A stretch of 64,000 nt of DNA from Euryodendron excelsum (Eukaryota; Streptophyta; Magnoliopsida; Ericales; Pentaphylacaceae), in contig CM065385.1 in assembly GCA_033060915.1 (NCBI GenBank), positions 13,015,001 to 13,079,000 of the forward strand, written 5' to 3'. This document shows, one piece after another, positions 21,815-33,370 of the stretch (positions are counted from its first letter, which is position 1; every line of letters starts with the position of its first letter). Under the pieces are notes generated by a model. That model searched no databases and was not told the origin of the DNA. It was given only the letters and a program-made list of their open reading frames with translations. The position numbers and the translations under genes are program-made.

Positions 21815-23412
21815 ATACCCCTTTTTTACATAGTATTATGCCTATTGACAAAATTGACTCAACAGGTATTTATAACTAGATATTTGAATGAAGTTAAAAA
21901 TATATTATTAGCTAAAGAAAATCAAATTAATTTTCTTAAACAAGAAATTTCGATATGGACTATTTCTGAATCTTTAGTAAAATCTAAAGTTCAAGAAAAA
22001 ATCAAATTAATTGAAAAACAATTTCTGAGTAAAATTTGTAATGATCATCCTAATGCTTTTTGAGATAGAAAACGACATATTGTCTCTCTTCCATACGAAG
22101 ATGATTTTTGTGATAGACAAATACCGACAAGGGCTCGACCTTGTCAAATGAATCAAGAATATATTGAATTATGTAAAAAAGAAATTGCTTCTTTACTTGA
22201 AAAAAAAACTCATTAGGAAATCATATTCTCCTTGGAGTTGCACAGGCTTTTATGTCAATAAAAATGCTGAAATTGAGAGGGGAGTTCCTCGATTAGTTAT
22301 TAATTATAAACCTCTCAATAAAGTGTTAAAATAGATTAGGTATCCAATACCTAATAAAAAGGATTTGCTTGATCGCCTTCATAAGGCTTTAATATTTTCG
22401 AAATTTGATTTAAAATCTGAATATTAGCAAATTCAGGTTGCTGAATCTGATAGATATAAAACTGCTTTTACTGTTCCCATAGGACATTATGAATGGAATG
22501 TTATGCCTTTTGGATTAAAAAATGCTCCTTCTGAATTTCAGAATATTATAAATGATATTTTCATTCCTTATACTGATTTTATTCTGGTATATATTGATGA
22601 TATTTTGATATTCTCTCAAAATCTAGATCAACATTTTAAACATCTAGATATTTTTTGTAAAATTATATTAAATAACGGATTAGTTATATCTGCTCCCAAA
22701 ATGAAACTTTTCCAAACTACTGTTAGATTTTTGGGTCATAATATCCATCAAGGACAAATTGTTCCTATTACAAGGAGTATTGAGTTTGCTTCTAAATTTC
22801 CTGATGAAATATTAGACAAAACTCAATTACAAAGATTTTTAGGAAGTCTTAATTATATTAATCCCTATTATAAAAATCTTGCCAAAGATTCTGCTATTTT
22901 ATATGATAGATTAAAGAAAACTCCATCTCCATGGACGCTAAATCATACTTTGGCAGTTCAAACAATTAAAGCTAAAGTTAAAAAGCTTCCATGTTTAACT
23001 CTTGCTAACCCTGCATGGTTTAAAATTGTACAAACTGATGCTAGTAATATTGGTTATGGTGGTATTCTTACCCAGGTTATACCTGATACTAAAAAACAAA
23101 TATTTATCAGATATGCTTCAGGAAAATGGAATCCTGCTCAATATAAATATGTTGCTGTCAAAGAAGAACTTCTTTCTATTGTTAAATGTATATCTAATTT
23201 CAAGATGATTTATTAAATCAAAAATTTCTGTTAAAAACAGATTGTCAAGCTGCAAAATATATCTTCAGCAATGATGTTAAACATGATGCATCTAAGCATA
23301 TAATTGCTAGATGGCAGGCACAGCTATCAGTATTTGATTTTGATATAATGTATATCAAAGGAAAAGATAATTCTCTTCTTAATTTTCTCACTCGTGAATT
23401 TCTACAGGAATG
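21815..23412 (+). pseudogene. caulimovirid reverse transcriptase and RNase H
   Basis: Sequence continues the protease frame after GL2. The RT shows SYSPWSCTGFYV and PRLVINYKPLN regions, then MPFGLKNAPSEFQ and the catalytic YIDDIL at about 22593-22610. The connection domain follows (LGSLNYINPYY). RNase H shows QTDASNIGYGG, YASGKWNPAQYKY, KEELLSIV, TDCQAAKYIF, a KHDASKHIIARWQ stretch and FLTREFLQE. The longest open piece is 22503-23216. At least four stops lie upstream of it, and a frameshift lies near 23216. Enzyme activity is not expected. It shares strand and frame order with the protease block but faces opposite to the MP block. Confidence 0.85.
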
Positions 23413-23661
23413 AATCCTTATGATCGAGAGAAAGGAAGGGGATATAACCCCAACCGAGGTCATGGGAGGGGACATACCCCCTCAAAAGGTCATAGTTCTA
23501 ACCAGGCCTCGTCCTCTGGGATGAAATCAGATAAGGACAAAGTCACAGTCATATCTGTGAATGATCCTATCTATGCCAAGTTGCAACAATTGATTGCACA
23601 AGAAGGCCAAGCTAGTGGCTCTCAACAAGGTATCTCTAACCTTAAAGCATCATATGCTTAG
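23410..23661 (+). pseudogene. caulimovirid region following RNase H (Gly/Arg/Ser-rich tail start)
   Basis: An 83-codon open stretch starting MNPYDREKGRGYNPN overlaps the end of RNase H. It is rich in Gly, Arg, His and Ser, then ends KLQQLIAQEGQ..KASYA. Similar low-complexity segments follow RNase H in related endogenous polyproteins. It is cut at 23658 by the right host duplication; the stop codon is supplied by host sequence. The rest of the tail is represented at 7435-7974. Confidence 0.6.
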
Positions 23662-23769
23662 TTATGAACATGTTATACGTACAGTTATTTATCTGATATT
23701 AGATTGCAAACATCTCAGAGGTGGATCTTGTCATTGCAATTCAATGGCAACACTCTTGCTACTTCATAT
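23659..23769 (+). repeat. right copy of the 111-bp direct duplication
   Basis: Matches 3991-4101 with three mismatches. After 23769 the host sequence continues in a way that would be contiguous with the WNK 3' flank before insertion. Confidence 0.85.
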
Positions 23770-24072
23770 CTAGGATTTGTCAAGGGAAGGAAAATTACTT
23801 ATATTTACTTCTTTTTTTCAAATGATCCAATAACAAATAATCTTTTCGGAAAATATCTTCTTTTATTTTCATGTTTTCAACCCAACTAAATAAAAGTAAG
23901 AAATTTAGCTTATTTCATTTCATTTTTCTTTACTTTTCTTTTTTCTTAACAAATTCTAGACTCAAACATAGCATAAATGGCTAGGGCATCAAAGACTCAA
24001 AATCTTTTGTCAATAAGCAACATAAATGTGACCCAAATGGAAAACTGAACAAGAGCTACATCAATGTGAACA
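23770..24072. other. host sequence right of the caulimovirid, no gene seen
   Basis: AT-rich intergenic sequence continuing the WNK downstream flank. It ends at the octamer tgtgaaca (24065-24072), the left target duplication of the hAT-like element. Confidence 0.5.
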
Positions 24073-24456
24073 GCAGCGGACCCAGGATTTTAGTTAAGGG
24101 GGTTGAAAAAAAAATTTTTTTGATTGATAAGAGAATTAAGGAAAATATTTAACTTTTGGGGGACCAATATACTATATAATATTAAAAAATTTATAAAAGT
24201 GACGGGAAATTTAGTAATTTTAGAGGGTAATACACTATATTATATATGAAATATCTAAAAATTCGTAGGATATAAAAGAGATTTTCAAAACTTTGGGGGG
24301 TCGGGGCCCCCGTCCGCCCCCCCTCTATCCGCCACTAAGTAAAATAATTAATTCTAAGGTAATACAATGAATACGATAATATTCAAGATTCTATATATTA
24401 ATATCAAATGTTTTTTTTTTATACAAAACAACGTTCAAATAAAAGTAAATGACAAA

Positions 24457-24774
24457 TTACAACAATCCTTTTCGTTGTTTCATATTTTGAAACCTTTGCA
24501 AAATAGTTTCATTGTCTACAATTTTGAATATGTCCCTTTCAATGTATGACACCAAATAATCAATCATCTACTCATCTCTCATGCGATTGCGTAATGGAGT
24601 CTTGATAATCTTTATAACAGAAAAAACTCTCTTAACCGATACAATTGCAACTGGTAAGATCAATGTCAACTTCACAAGTAAATAGACTAGTGAGTAGATA
24701 CTATCCTTCTTCGTTTGAACTAACTTTTAAGCAAGTTCTCCTGCTTGTTGGAGACTGCAGAATTTTTCACGACC
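24457..24774 (-). pseudogene. hAT transposase C-terminal (hATC dimerisation) fragment
   Basis: Translation shows KLVQTKKDSIYSLVYLL, VKLTLILPVA, then SVKRVFSVIKIIKT and PLRNRM, ending with a QRFQNMKQRKG-like tail. This pattern (LPVAtasvERaFSamkiiK..lRnrM) is the C-terminal dimerisation region of zf-MYM/TTF-type plant hAT transposases. Two in-frame stops (TAA after GELA, TAG after RMRDE) break it. The catalytic core is missing, so it is a dead remnant. Confidence 0.75.
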
Positions 24775-24808
24775 TGGCTATAGTTCATACGCATAATACC
24801 AAAATATT

Positions 24809-26094
24809 TGATCTGATTAACAGGGATTAATCTAAGTGATTAGAATTATACCTTCAAGATCTCTCTAGTTTGATCCCGAATAGTAGCAGGTATGAATTTT
24901 GAAATCCTTCTATTTTGATCTCGAACAACAAGCAATAGTAACAAGCACGAATCAATTGCTCGAACTCAACTTTCAAACTTCTGTTATATCCCTCGTATAT
25001 GCCTTACTCCAGAAAGAGTGGGCTCATAGCTACTAGGTTTTCTCTTCCTCACAAAAACGTGTATCTCTCAATTATAAGCAAGTGTCACCATAGCTGCTCT
25101 TAGAGTGCATATATATAGAGGTTACAGTAGGGACAATAACATTAGTATAATTAGGACTTCCTACGCAAATAAGGATTCCCAACCCAACCAGGATTAATCT
25201 CTATTTACGTAAATTATAATTTATACCACTAATGAATTATAATTGCACTCTCTATCATACTAGGAATTATATTTCGAGCTCTATATTATTAAATGTTTAT
25301 TTATTTCTCCACGTTAAGATTATAGATACCTGTCTATTAAATTAAATTACTGGCAATTAAATTTAATAGACTTATTTAATTCATTGAGATCTTCCACTTA
25401 ACTTATTTGATATGTCAAATTCATAATTTACCTATAGGGTTTGACATAATCAAAACTTATAAGTTTCCTCAAGTGGGTATTGTCAATTCCTATGCTAGAA
25501 TGTGGATTCTATCAATAATTAATATTCACTATACAAGTAATGTTATTATCTAACTCACTTAGTTTATTGACCCACAAAGAATCTCACTCTTCTGTGAATC
25601 AAAACAATAAATACTATATACACATATCTATATATTATATTAAGATTAAGAGTATAAGCATTCATAACAATCATGAGGTATTAATTATTTTATATTGTCA
25701 GTATAGAAATAATTACCTTAATACGGTCATGTTCAATACACACAAAATGTACTAGTGCAAGGAGTTAAAACTATATGGTTCTCTATAGTCAAGACAGACC
25801 TATTAAAATCTTGTGCTACAGTCCAATTGATGGTGTGTCCAGTTCTATCTAAGACTGTGAATGATAAGCTTATATTCCATAAGAATAGATAATTTGATAT
25901 TCCATGTGTAAGTCATACTCTACATACCAAATCATTTACTGATATATAATAAGAGACACACATGAATAATCATTAAATAAATAACCTAATGCAAACATTG
26001 CTCACACAGGTTCTCATTAAAATAGAATAATTAATTTATTAATAAATACTAAAGGCATTACACAAAGCATGTCTTTTAGTATAAATTCCAAACA
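24809..26094 (-). repeat. probable LTR inserted in the hAT remnant
   Basis: On the minus strand the unit starts TGTTTGGAATTTATACT (26094) and could end ..CAGATCA (24809). It contains a TATA box (CTATATATAT, near 25117) followed by a leader-like stretch, a typical LTR layout. TTTTGGTATTATG just beyond the end might be a decayed tRNA-Met primer site or simply hAT coding sequence. I found no matching target duplication, so the left end is approximate. Lineage (perhaps Ty1-copia) is not established. Confidence 0.45.
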
Positions 26095-26326
26095 AACCCA
26101 CTAATCCCTATCACTTTTGAAAATTTATCATTAGAACTTACATCTAGAATGTAGATTTCAAGTTGATTATTAAGTATCATAAGCTCAAGTGAAAAAAAAA
26201 TCATTAGGATAAAACTCAACAAAATATAAAATGGGTTAAGTTAAAAAGAAAATTCTTTTTTTCTATATTTCAGGGGGGCGGCTGCCTACCCTACGCCCTT
26301 GGTCAGTCCACCCCTGAGTGTGAACA

Positions 26327-27587
26327 AAATTAGGTAAAAAACAATCAACAATGTTAATCTCATAGTTTCCTAGACTCCTCTCGAAGAGAAAACTCACTTT
26401 TAAAATTGAGACAAGACTCCTTTGAGATTTTAAGGGAAGAGTCTAGGAAACATTCCAAAACGAAAATTCTAACATAGCTTAAAGAAATTGATCAAACCTT
26501 TTAAAGATATTGTAAGAATTTCTTAGAAACGAGTTTCTTATTTGTTTTTAGTATCTTTTATCTTTTCAAAGCTAATTTTTGACAATAATATATAACTGAT
26601 CTAGTATATATTTATAAACATTATATAAAATTAATATTTTAATTGATCGTGAAAGGATTTTAATTCTTGACATAGTTACTTTAAAGTCCTTAATATTGTT
26701 TTTTTTATAAATACATTATTTTATTTTGTATCACTATCAAAGGTATGAAGTGCATGTGACTGTCTTATAAAGGACATTGATTAACAAATATCATATAACT
26801 TACTACATACCAAGAGAGATGTATCCCAAATTCATAGAGATGGATGTATTTCACAATAATTTCTGAGCTAACGGATCTCTTCCTATCTTTTAAATAAAAT
26901 CAAACTTTGGGCAAAAATAAATTAAATATTTAGAAAAAGCAAAAAAGGAGTATCTAATATAGTTTATTGAAAAGTGTTGAAAGTGAAAACTATTTTGCAA
27001 GTAAAACTCAAGTAATATGGACACTGGCAAAACAAACATTGCTGAAGAGTACAGTGTTATATATAGTTTAGTGCATTGACCATTTGTACCATATTTTGCC
27101 ACAGCTAATTTTGCCATGGCATGCTAACAACTTGCATTTGGAGGTAAAGTCTTTTAACATAATTAATGAAATGAGTTCAAGCATGTAAGTATCTATGAAC
27201 AATTCAAATTAATTTTACACGCCAATTGAAAAACTTAATCACCTAAATACATTTGTTAAATCCATTGCCAATAAACTTATTTCTTGGATTAGTTACATTT
27301 TTCACCCATTCAGTTTATGCCTTATGTCACTTTGCCTTCAATACTTCCAATCATAGCAGTTAATCCCTTAGACTTGTGGTCAAATTCCAATGTCCCCCTT
27401 CTAGTGGATGTCGTATGCCATTTGAATAGTTGACAGCAAAAAACCATGTGATCCTCAAGAGCTGTCACCCAATGGCCATTAGAGGAATTTCACTTCCCAT
27501 TCTCACCCAAAAATTTGTCCCCTCATGTGTGATGCATGTGCATTGTACATATACGTGTTGATTAGTATTAAAAATGTATAAAACAAC

Positions 27588-27588
<1 letters not shown>
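26327..27588. other. intergenic, nothing recognised
   Basis: AT-rich sequence without a convincing gene, repeat or RNA on either strand. Short open frames look random. Confidence 0.5.
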
Positions 27589-27634
<46 letters not shown>

Positions 27635-27637
27635 ATA
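27589..27637 (+). repeat. (GA)n microsatellite
   Basis: About 20 GA units with a few interruptions, followed by purine-rich sequence to about 27720. Serine/leucine-rich frames on the other strand come only from the repeat. Confidence 0.9.
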
Positions 27638-27721
27638 AGAACATAGGAAAAACTGAGAAGCAAAGGAAGAAAAATAAAAGGATCAAGAGAAGTAAAAGGA
27701 GAAAAAGGAAATGATGGAAGT

Positions 27722-28229
27722 GTTGGCTTATGAGGGCTAGCAATCGACCTTCGACTTGAGGGGATCTTATAGGGGACCCGCATAGAGTACGCGACTGGCC
27801 AGCGCATAACGTTTACATGGCACAAACCCTCATACCCACATGTCACTTATTGCAGGGCTCTGTGCTGCTAAGGTATAAGGAAATAAAGTTACGCTTTGGC
27901 CAACAGTAATTGCTTTTGGCACAGTGGTAAGCACTTGATCCTAAATCTAGTAGCAAAGTGAGATCACGAGTTCGAGTCCCCGACTTGTTGCTGGGGAGAG
28001 ATTGTTGGCTTATGGGGGCCAGCAATCGACCTTTGACTCGAGGGGATCTTATGGGAGACCCACATAGAGTACATGACTGGCCAACCCATAGCGCTTACAT
28101 AGCTCAGACCTTAATACCCACCTGCCACTTAGTGCGGAGCTCTGCACTGCTAAAGTATAAGGAAATAAAGTTCTATCTTGGCTAACAAGAATTGTTTTTG
28201 GTGCAGTGGTAAGCGCTTGATCCTAAATC
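27722..28229 (+). mobile_element. tandem tRNA-derived SINE-like repeat
   Basis: A unit of about 281 bp starting GTTGGCTTATG recurs at 27722 and 28003; the second copy stops soon after its A-box-like part. Each unit holds a Pol III A box (TGGCACAGTGG at 27917-27927; TGGTGCAGTGG in the second). The first also has a B box (AGTTCGAGTCC at 27969-27979). The 41-base gap between boxes fits a tRNA-derived head. LTR-X begins at 28235 just after, in the A-box half of the last head. Confidence 0.65.
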
Positions 28230-30079
28230 AAAATTGTTGACTCCGTGCCTTGATTTTGATGATTACAAAACATTGTGTTAATAATCTAATGACTTCACTT
28301 AGTGTACAGTTTATCTTGTATCCTTAATCTCTACTAGAATTATGACTTGAAGATTGATATATTGGAGATCTTGAAGATTTTAATGGAGATCTTGAAAATT
28401 AGAAGGCCTAAAAGCCTTATTAGACCATTTGGAGAAGTCACTGAAACTTTTGAAGCTATTTGCCTAAGTTGAAAAGGAGATCGGCAGAAAAGGAGGTCGC
28501 AGCTAATACTAACACCTTTTTGGAAGAACTAACACCTTTTACAATGTCACATGAAAAGATTTGGAGATCGACAGAGAAGGAGGTCGACAGCAAGTATTGA
28601 CACCTTTTACAATGTGGCACGAGAAGATCTAGAGATCGACAGCAAGTGTTGACACATTAGTGGAATGAGTTGACATATTAATGGAAGAACATTCAACAAG
28701 ATTATGTTCATAATTTCATCTAAAAGATAATGAAGATTGTCGCGCACCGGTTTTTGGGTGTCCAATGTCCTTTCGGTTCGGAGACCCTAAAGTACGGAAC
28801 TCTGTCATTAGAACTCGTTTCCCTAGAAGGACAAGTGTGACTAGGTTTGAGAATTGATTTGACTAAGGGCTTTTTAGAAAAATAGGAGTCGTCACCTAAC
28901 TTGATAAAGGTGAGTTAGGGCACCTAAATCTAAGCGTTAGTCTGAAGATTAAACTTAGTGTTTTTGAAAAACGTTTTTGAAAACTCCCCCAAGAGAGGGT
29001 TTTTAGGAAAATAGGTTGTTTGGCAACCTTCTGTAAATGTTTAAGCCCTTTTTGAAAACAACTCCATTTTAGTCTTTCAAAAACAGAAATCTAAAGTTCG
29101 GGGGTTGGTTACGTGTACAGAAGACATCCTAAGATCGTCACCCTACCCCGCCCTTTCGGTACCTACATGTCTAATCACCCTTTGTTCACTTACTAGAATA
29201 ACCGGTTACCATGGTCCACTTTATATCCACTTTAGAAAAATGGGGTTTAGTCATCACTTTTCGGATGGATGGATGATGCATAATGCAAGTTTTTGGAAAA
29301 AATTTGAAAATAATGGAGGTTTTGAAAGATTTTGGAATAGAAACTTTAAATTGATTGGAATTTTTGAAAAAGAGATTGGAGTTGAAATAAAAATTATGAC
29401 CACACCATTTTAGGTTGCCTACATATCTTATTTGGCGAGAATCAGGTCATTCGTAGTTCGGGCAAGAGCCCAATGGAAAATAGGCGCATTAGGGCCTTTG
29501 GAAGGTTTGAAGACGCTTTGGGTCTTTGAAAAAGTTTAAGATACTTTGAGGTCTTTGGAAAAGCTTAAGACACTTTGAGGTCTTTGGAGAACTTTAAGAC
29601 AATTTGAGGTCTTGGAAGTTTTGACTTGAAATTGGATGATGGAGTGTTTTGAAAATGTTTTTGGATCAACTTAAGGGAGTTTTGGAAAAATGCTTTGGCA
29701 TGACTCAAGAGAACTTGAAAGTATTTTTGAAGCCTTGTTTTGAAATCCTAGGAGGCATGACTTTAGAATGTTTTGATGAATGGTTTTTGAAAATGGTTGT
29801 GTTTGGAATCCTAACATGGACAACCTTAGAAGTTGTTCTTGATTTGTCACTTGTTCTTGGAATCCCCAACCATGAGAGGGCTAGGGACACCTTAGGCTTG
29901 TGACTCTTTGAAAACACTTTTGGAAAAGTCTTGAAGAGGGAATGTAAGAACATTGGAAGAGTTTATGGAGTTGGGTAATTGAAGTCATGGGGTAGGAGGT
30001 TTTGCAGGAATAGGTTATGAGGATAATTTGAAAGATTGAATGATCATTTGAAAAAAGGGTTCAAGAGTTGGAACCTTAA

Positions 30080-30450
30080 AGTGTATTAACCTAGGTTGGG
30101 TTAGCCTAGGGTTAGGGGGAACCTAAGGTTAACTAACTCGGGTTAGGTTAACCTAGGGTTAAGAAGACTAAGGGTTAACTAACTAGGGTTAAGTTAACCT
30201 AAGGTGAGTGAACTAGGGTCAAGTTAACCTAGGGTTAGGTAACTAGGGTCAAGTTAACTTAGGATTAGGTAACTAGGGTCAAGTTAACCTAGGGTTTGGT
30301 AACTAGGGTCAAGTTAACCTAGAGTTTGGTAACTAGGGTCAAGTTAACCTAGGGTTTGGTAACTAATGTCAAGTTAACCTAGGGTTTGGTAACTAGGGTC
30401 AAGTTAACCTAGGGTTGGGTAAGTAAGGTCAAGTTAACCTAGGGTTGGAT
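30080..30450 (-). repeat. 30-bp minisatellite in GL3
   Basis: More than ten units of a 30-bp motif around GGTAACTAGGGTCAAGTTAA. The counterpart in GL4 is at about 40880-41165, in opposite orientation. Confidence 0.85.
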
Positions 30451-31548
30451 TTGAAGTTGGTTTTGAAAATTGGTTTAATGCATTTTTGGAAAGAATTTTG
30501 AAGGACAAAACATGCTATGCAAGGGACTTTGGTGGACAATCCTTTTGAAGATCATTTTCATGAAAATTTTGACTCTAGCCAAGAACATGGTTTATATGGA
30601 TGGTGATTGGAGATCATTCCAAGGAAGATTTCCTTATGGCCATTATAACCACTATCTTGACAAGAGTATAAGGGGTCAAAAATCAACATAATGATGGTAA
30701 GTTTTGGAAAATCATTTTTGATACAAAGACGGAGAGAATGCACTTTCGAAATCATCTTTGGAGAAGAATTTTGAAAATCATTTTTCAAAGGAACCATTCC
30801 ATCAAGAGAGGGTTCATATGGCCAATAAAAGGGAAACCATTCAAGAGAGGGTTCCATGGGGCCATTCTGACCACTAAACTTGAGAGAATAGAAATCATAG
30901 AATTCAAAGAGTTTAAACATCATTCTTTGGCAAGCATAAAGAGAGAAGGGGGCCATTCTAACAATTTAAGGCTCCTACGGCCAATATAAAGGGAGACCAC
31001 TCAAGAGAGGGTTCAATGGGGCCATTTTAGCCACTAAATTTGAGATAATGGAAACCTTGAGAATTAAGGAGTTTGAAAGCAACTTTTGTACAAGTTGAAA
31101 TGCAATGATGCAAAAGTGTGAATTAGGGGGTAGAGAGGGATTTTCTAAGGCATGACTCCTAAGGTCTCATCCTAGACTTCAAGGGGCCAACTCTTGGAAT
31201 AATTTTTGAAAAAAATGTAGAGTTTGAAAATGGCCTAAAATTAAGAGCAATGTAAGCATGGTGGAGCATGACAACAAGCATAAAATGAAGTCAAGCACAC
31301 AAGACATAATCAAAATAGCAATGGATGTCTTGATTGGGGCATGAGTGACTTCAAGAAGGCTTGAGAGGCTAGAGTGGAGTGTATAAGTGTGTATGAGGCC
31401 TTGTATATGGAATATATAGGCTTAGGGGGGTAGAATCTAGCCTAAGTGTTGGAGGGGAGGAATATATGTAGAGATTCGAGTTTCTGGAATGATTTCAGCA
31501 GAGTTTCGTATCAATTTCAGACCTGGAATATGCAAGGGGGGAGGCCTC

Positions 31549-31560
31549 TATTTATAAATA
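31549..31560 (-). promoter_or_regulatory. GL3 LTR TATA box
   Basis: Minus strand reads TATTTATAAATAG about 1.8 kb from the U3 end, just downstream of two GCGCATGTAGxxCATGCGC-like palindromes (about 31573-31636). Confidence 0.6.
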
Positions 31561-33370
31561 GTCTGGAACAGGCCTTGCGCATGTGCTACATGCGCATGGC
31601 CAAATTTTGGTCGTGCGCATGTAGAACATGTGCAGGTACTGTTCCATTGCCAGAACAACATGTGGCACCCTGTGTACTGGTTAAATCTCGACCGTTGATC
31701 TAAAGTCAGTCGATCTGATCAAAATTTGAGCGCATGTAGCATACGCTCCATCACCAGGAAAGTTCGTCCAAACTTTGCCTCGATAATTGGGCCAATTGAG
31801 AAGGTTCTGGGGGAATCGGTCGCACTCGGGATGTTCTCCTAGTGCTTCCGATAAACTTTCGTGTTTTCGAAAAGTTTAAATTATGTTTGGAGGTGAGTGA
31901 TATTGTCTAAGGAAGTGTAGCAAAAAGGACACTTTCGCGGAGCGTCTGTGATACGCTCTGTGGGTGTTCGAAAGTGGCTGTCTTCATTTCGTGTGATTGA
32001 GGCCTCCGAGAAGTGATCTACTCGATTGAACCGTACCGATGAAAAGTACTCTGGAAATACTTTCAAGAATTTTCAAATTTACGCATTTCTTAAGACATTT
32101 GACGGTGCATTTTGATTAGGGAATCAGAGAAAAAGTCAACCTTGGTGGAGCATCTGCGAGACGCTCCAGGGGTTGCTGAAAGTCATGGTTTGCACATCGT
32201 ACGATTGAGGGCTTCAGGGGGCGATCTATTCAATCGAACCGTATCGATGGAAAGGTCTATGGACGAGTGTTCGAGAATTTCCTGATTTACGCATTTCTCA
32301 AGTTAGTTGACGGTACGTTATAACCAGGGAATCGAGAGAAAAGACAATTCAGGCGAAGCGTCTGCGAGATGCTCTAGGGAACTTTTATCGCGTCGTGCAA
32401 GCTTAGTGTCGTGGGTGTTCCTTGGGTTAAATAAAAGCGTGTGGTGAAACCCTTTGCTCGAAATCCCAAGGCCGGTGTTGTTTCGGGACATTTTTGGGTT
32501 TCCAGCGGCAAAACGGTCGTTTTGACTGGAGTTGGCTGGAAATGGTCAGGAATGGTCTGGTATATTGTGTTAAGCGTGTAGGGCTGTTCAGGGATGGTTT
32601 TGAGAGAGTCTTTTACCATTCAGTAGGGTTTATGCCATGCTGAGGCGTTCAGGGGCAAAATAGTCATTTTGACCAGAGTGAGCCGAAATAGGACCGGATT
32701 TGGACCAAATGGCATTCGGGGGATGCCTAATGATTTGACAACATTCTGGAAGGATGGACTTATCATTTTGAGGGATTTTGAACTTTCTCAAAACGTGCTT
32801 GGAGGCCCAAGGGGCAGGTTTGGTCATTTTTCACCCAGTCGGGCTAGCAGGTGCCGGTGTTGACCTAGGTGTTGGTTTCCAGGACCGCCCGGTCTCGAAA
32901 AACTACCTGTGCGGTGTTGGTCTCCAAGAACGCCCGTTCTTACAGAGCTACCTGTAGGGGTGGTGTTGGTTTCTAAGAATGCCTGGTCCTAGAAAGCTAC
33001 CTGGAAGGGTGGTGTTGGTTTCCGAGAACGCCCGGTCTCGGAGAGCTACCAAACGACGGACATTCTACATTGGCGGGCTAGCAGGCGCCAGAAGTGAACC
33101 GTCTGGAATTTTGATGAGGTGTTGGTCCCTGAGATCGCTCAATCTTGGGGAGTTACTGGGATAGCATTGGTTTTCGGGACCGTCCTATTTGGAAAATTGC
33201 CTGGAATAATGGTGCTTAAGGCTCTAACAGATCCTTATGGACCCAAGAAGCGACCAGTTGGTTGGTTTGGAGATTGAAAGACTCATCTTGAGCTTGCATG
33301 TGTTGTGACGTTGGAAACGGGTCCCGGTTGGGCCAGAGATTGCCGAGCGAGCAAAAATGGGGTGCTTACA

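Larger units (their letters stand above)
4102..23658. mobile_element. endogenous caulimovirid (petuvirus/florendovirus-like), rearranged and interrupted
   Basis: A decayed, integrated plant pararetrovirus in several blocks. Minus strand: capsid middle copy (8440-7978), polyprotein tail (7974-7435), intergenic promoter region, tRNA-Met primer site (6900-6889), leader, movement protein (6372-5557) and capsid N-terminal part (5414-4308). Plus strand: a leader piece (4102-4322), the capsid C-terminal part (8437-8902), protease (15632-16413), RT/RNase H (21815-23412) and a tail (23410-23658). Domain order MP-CP-PR-RT-RH in one polyprotein fits petuvirus/florendovirus-type Caulimoviridae; the genus is an inference. 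Stops and frameshifts occur in most domains and the blocks face both ways, so the locus is not an intact genome. Two GL retroelements (8903-15631 and 16414-21814) are later insertions. Confidence 0.85.
24073..26318 (-). mobile_element. hAT-superfamily transposon remnant
   Basis: Flanked by the perfect 8-bp repeat tgtgaaca (24065-24072 and 26319-26326), the duplication size of hAT elements. The ends are G-CAGCGGACCCAGG and, from the other side, CT-CAGGGGTGGACTGACC, imperfect versions of the hAT terminus CAGGGGCGGA. A hAT dimerisation-domain remnant lies at 24457-24774. The 24305-24340 part looks like another hAT terminus (TAGTGGCGGA..GGGGCCCC), so a nested or composite end is possible. An LTR (about 24809-26094) replaces much of the body. 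Confidence 0.65.
28738..33370 (-). mobile_element. GL3: solo giant LTR, left partner of an inversion
   Basis: On the minus strand it runs from TGTAAGCACCCC (33370) to GGTGCGCGACA (28738), 4,633 bp. Flanks are aagat (28733-28737) and ccctc (33371-33375), which do not match each other but match the flanks of GL4 in reverse complement. It belongs to the same subfamily as GL4 and lacks the GGCGCC palindromes of GL1/2/5. It holds a 30-bp array (about 30080-30450) and about 208-bp U3 repeats (about 31729-32375). Confidence 0.82.

Noticed and set aside
27465..27846. Ser/Leu-rich hydrophobic frames on the minus strand
   Set aside because: They come from the GA microsatellite and its purine-rich flank.
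27911..27985. A functional tRNA gene
   Set aside because: A and B boxes are present but no cloverleaf or acceptor stem is apparent, and the unit is repeated in tandem; a SINE head fits better.
30558..30989. Overlapping frames in GL3, and the similar ones at 40338-40775 in GL4
   Set aside because: The same decayed LTR sequence read in different frames; low-complexity, shared only because the LTRs are related.
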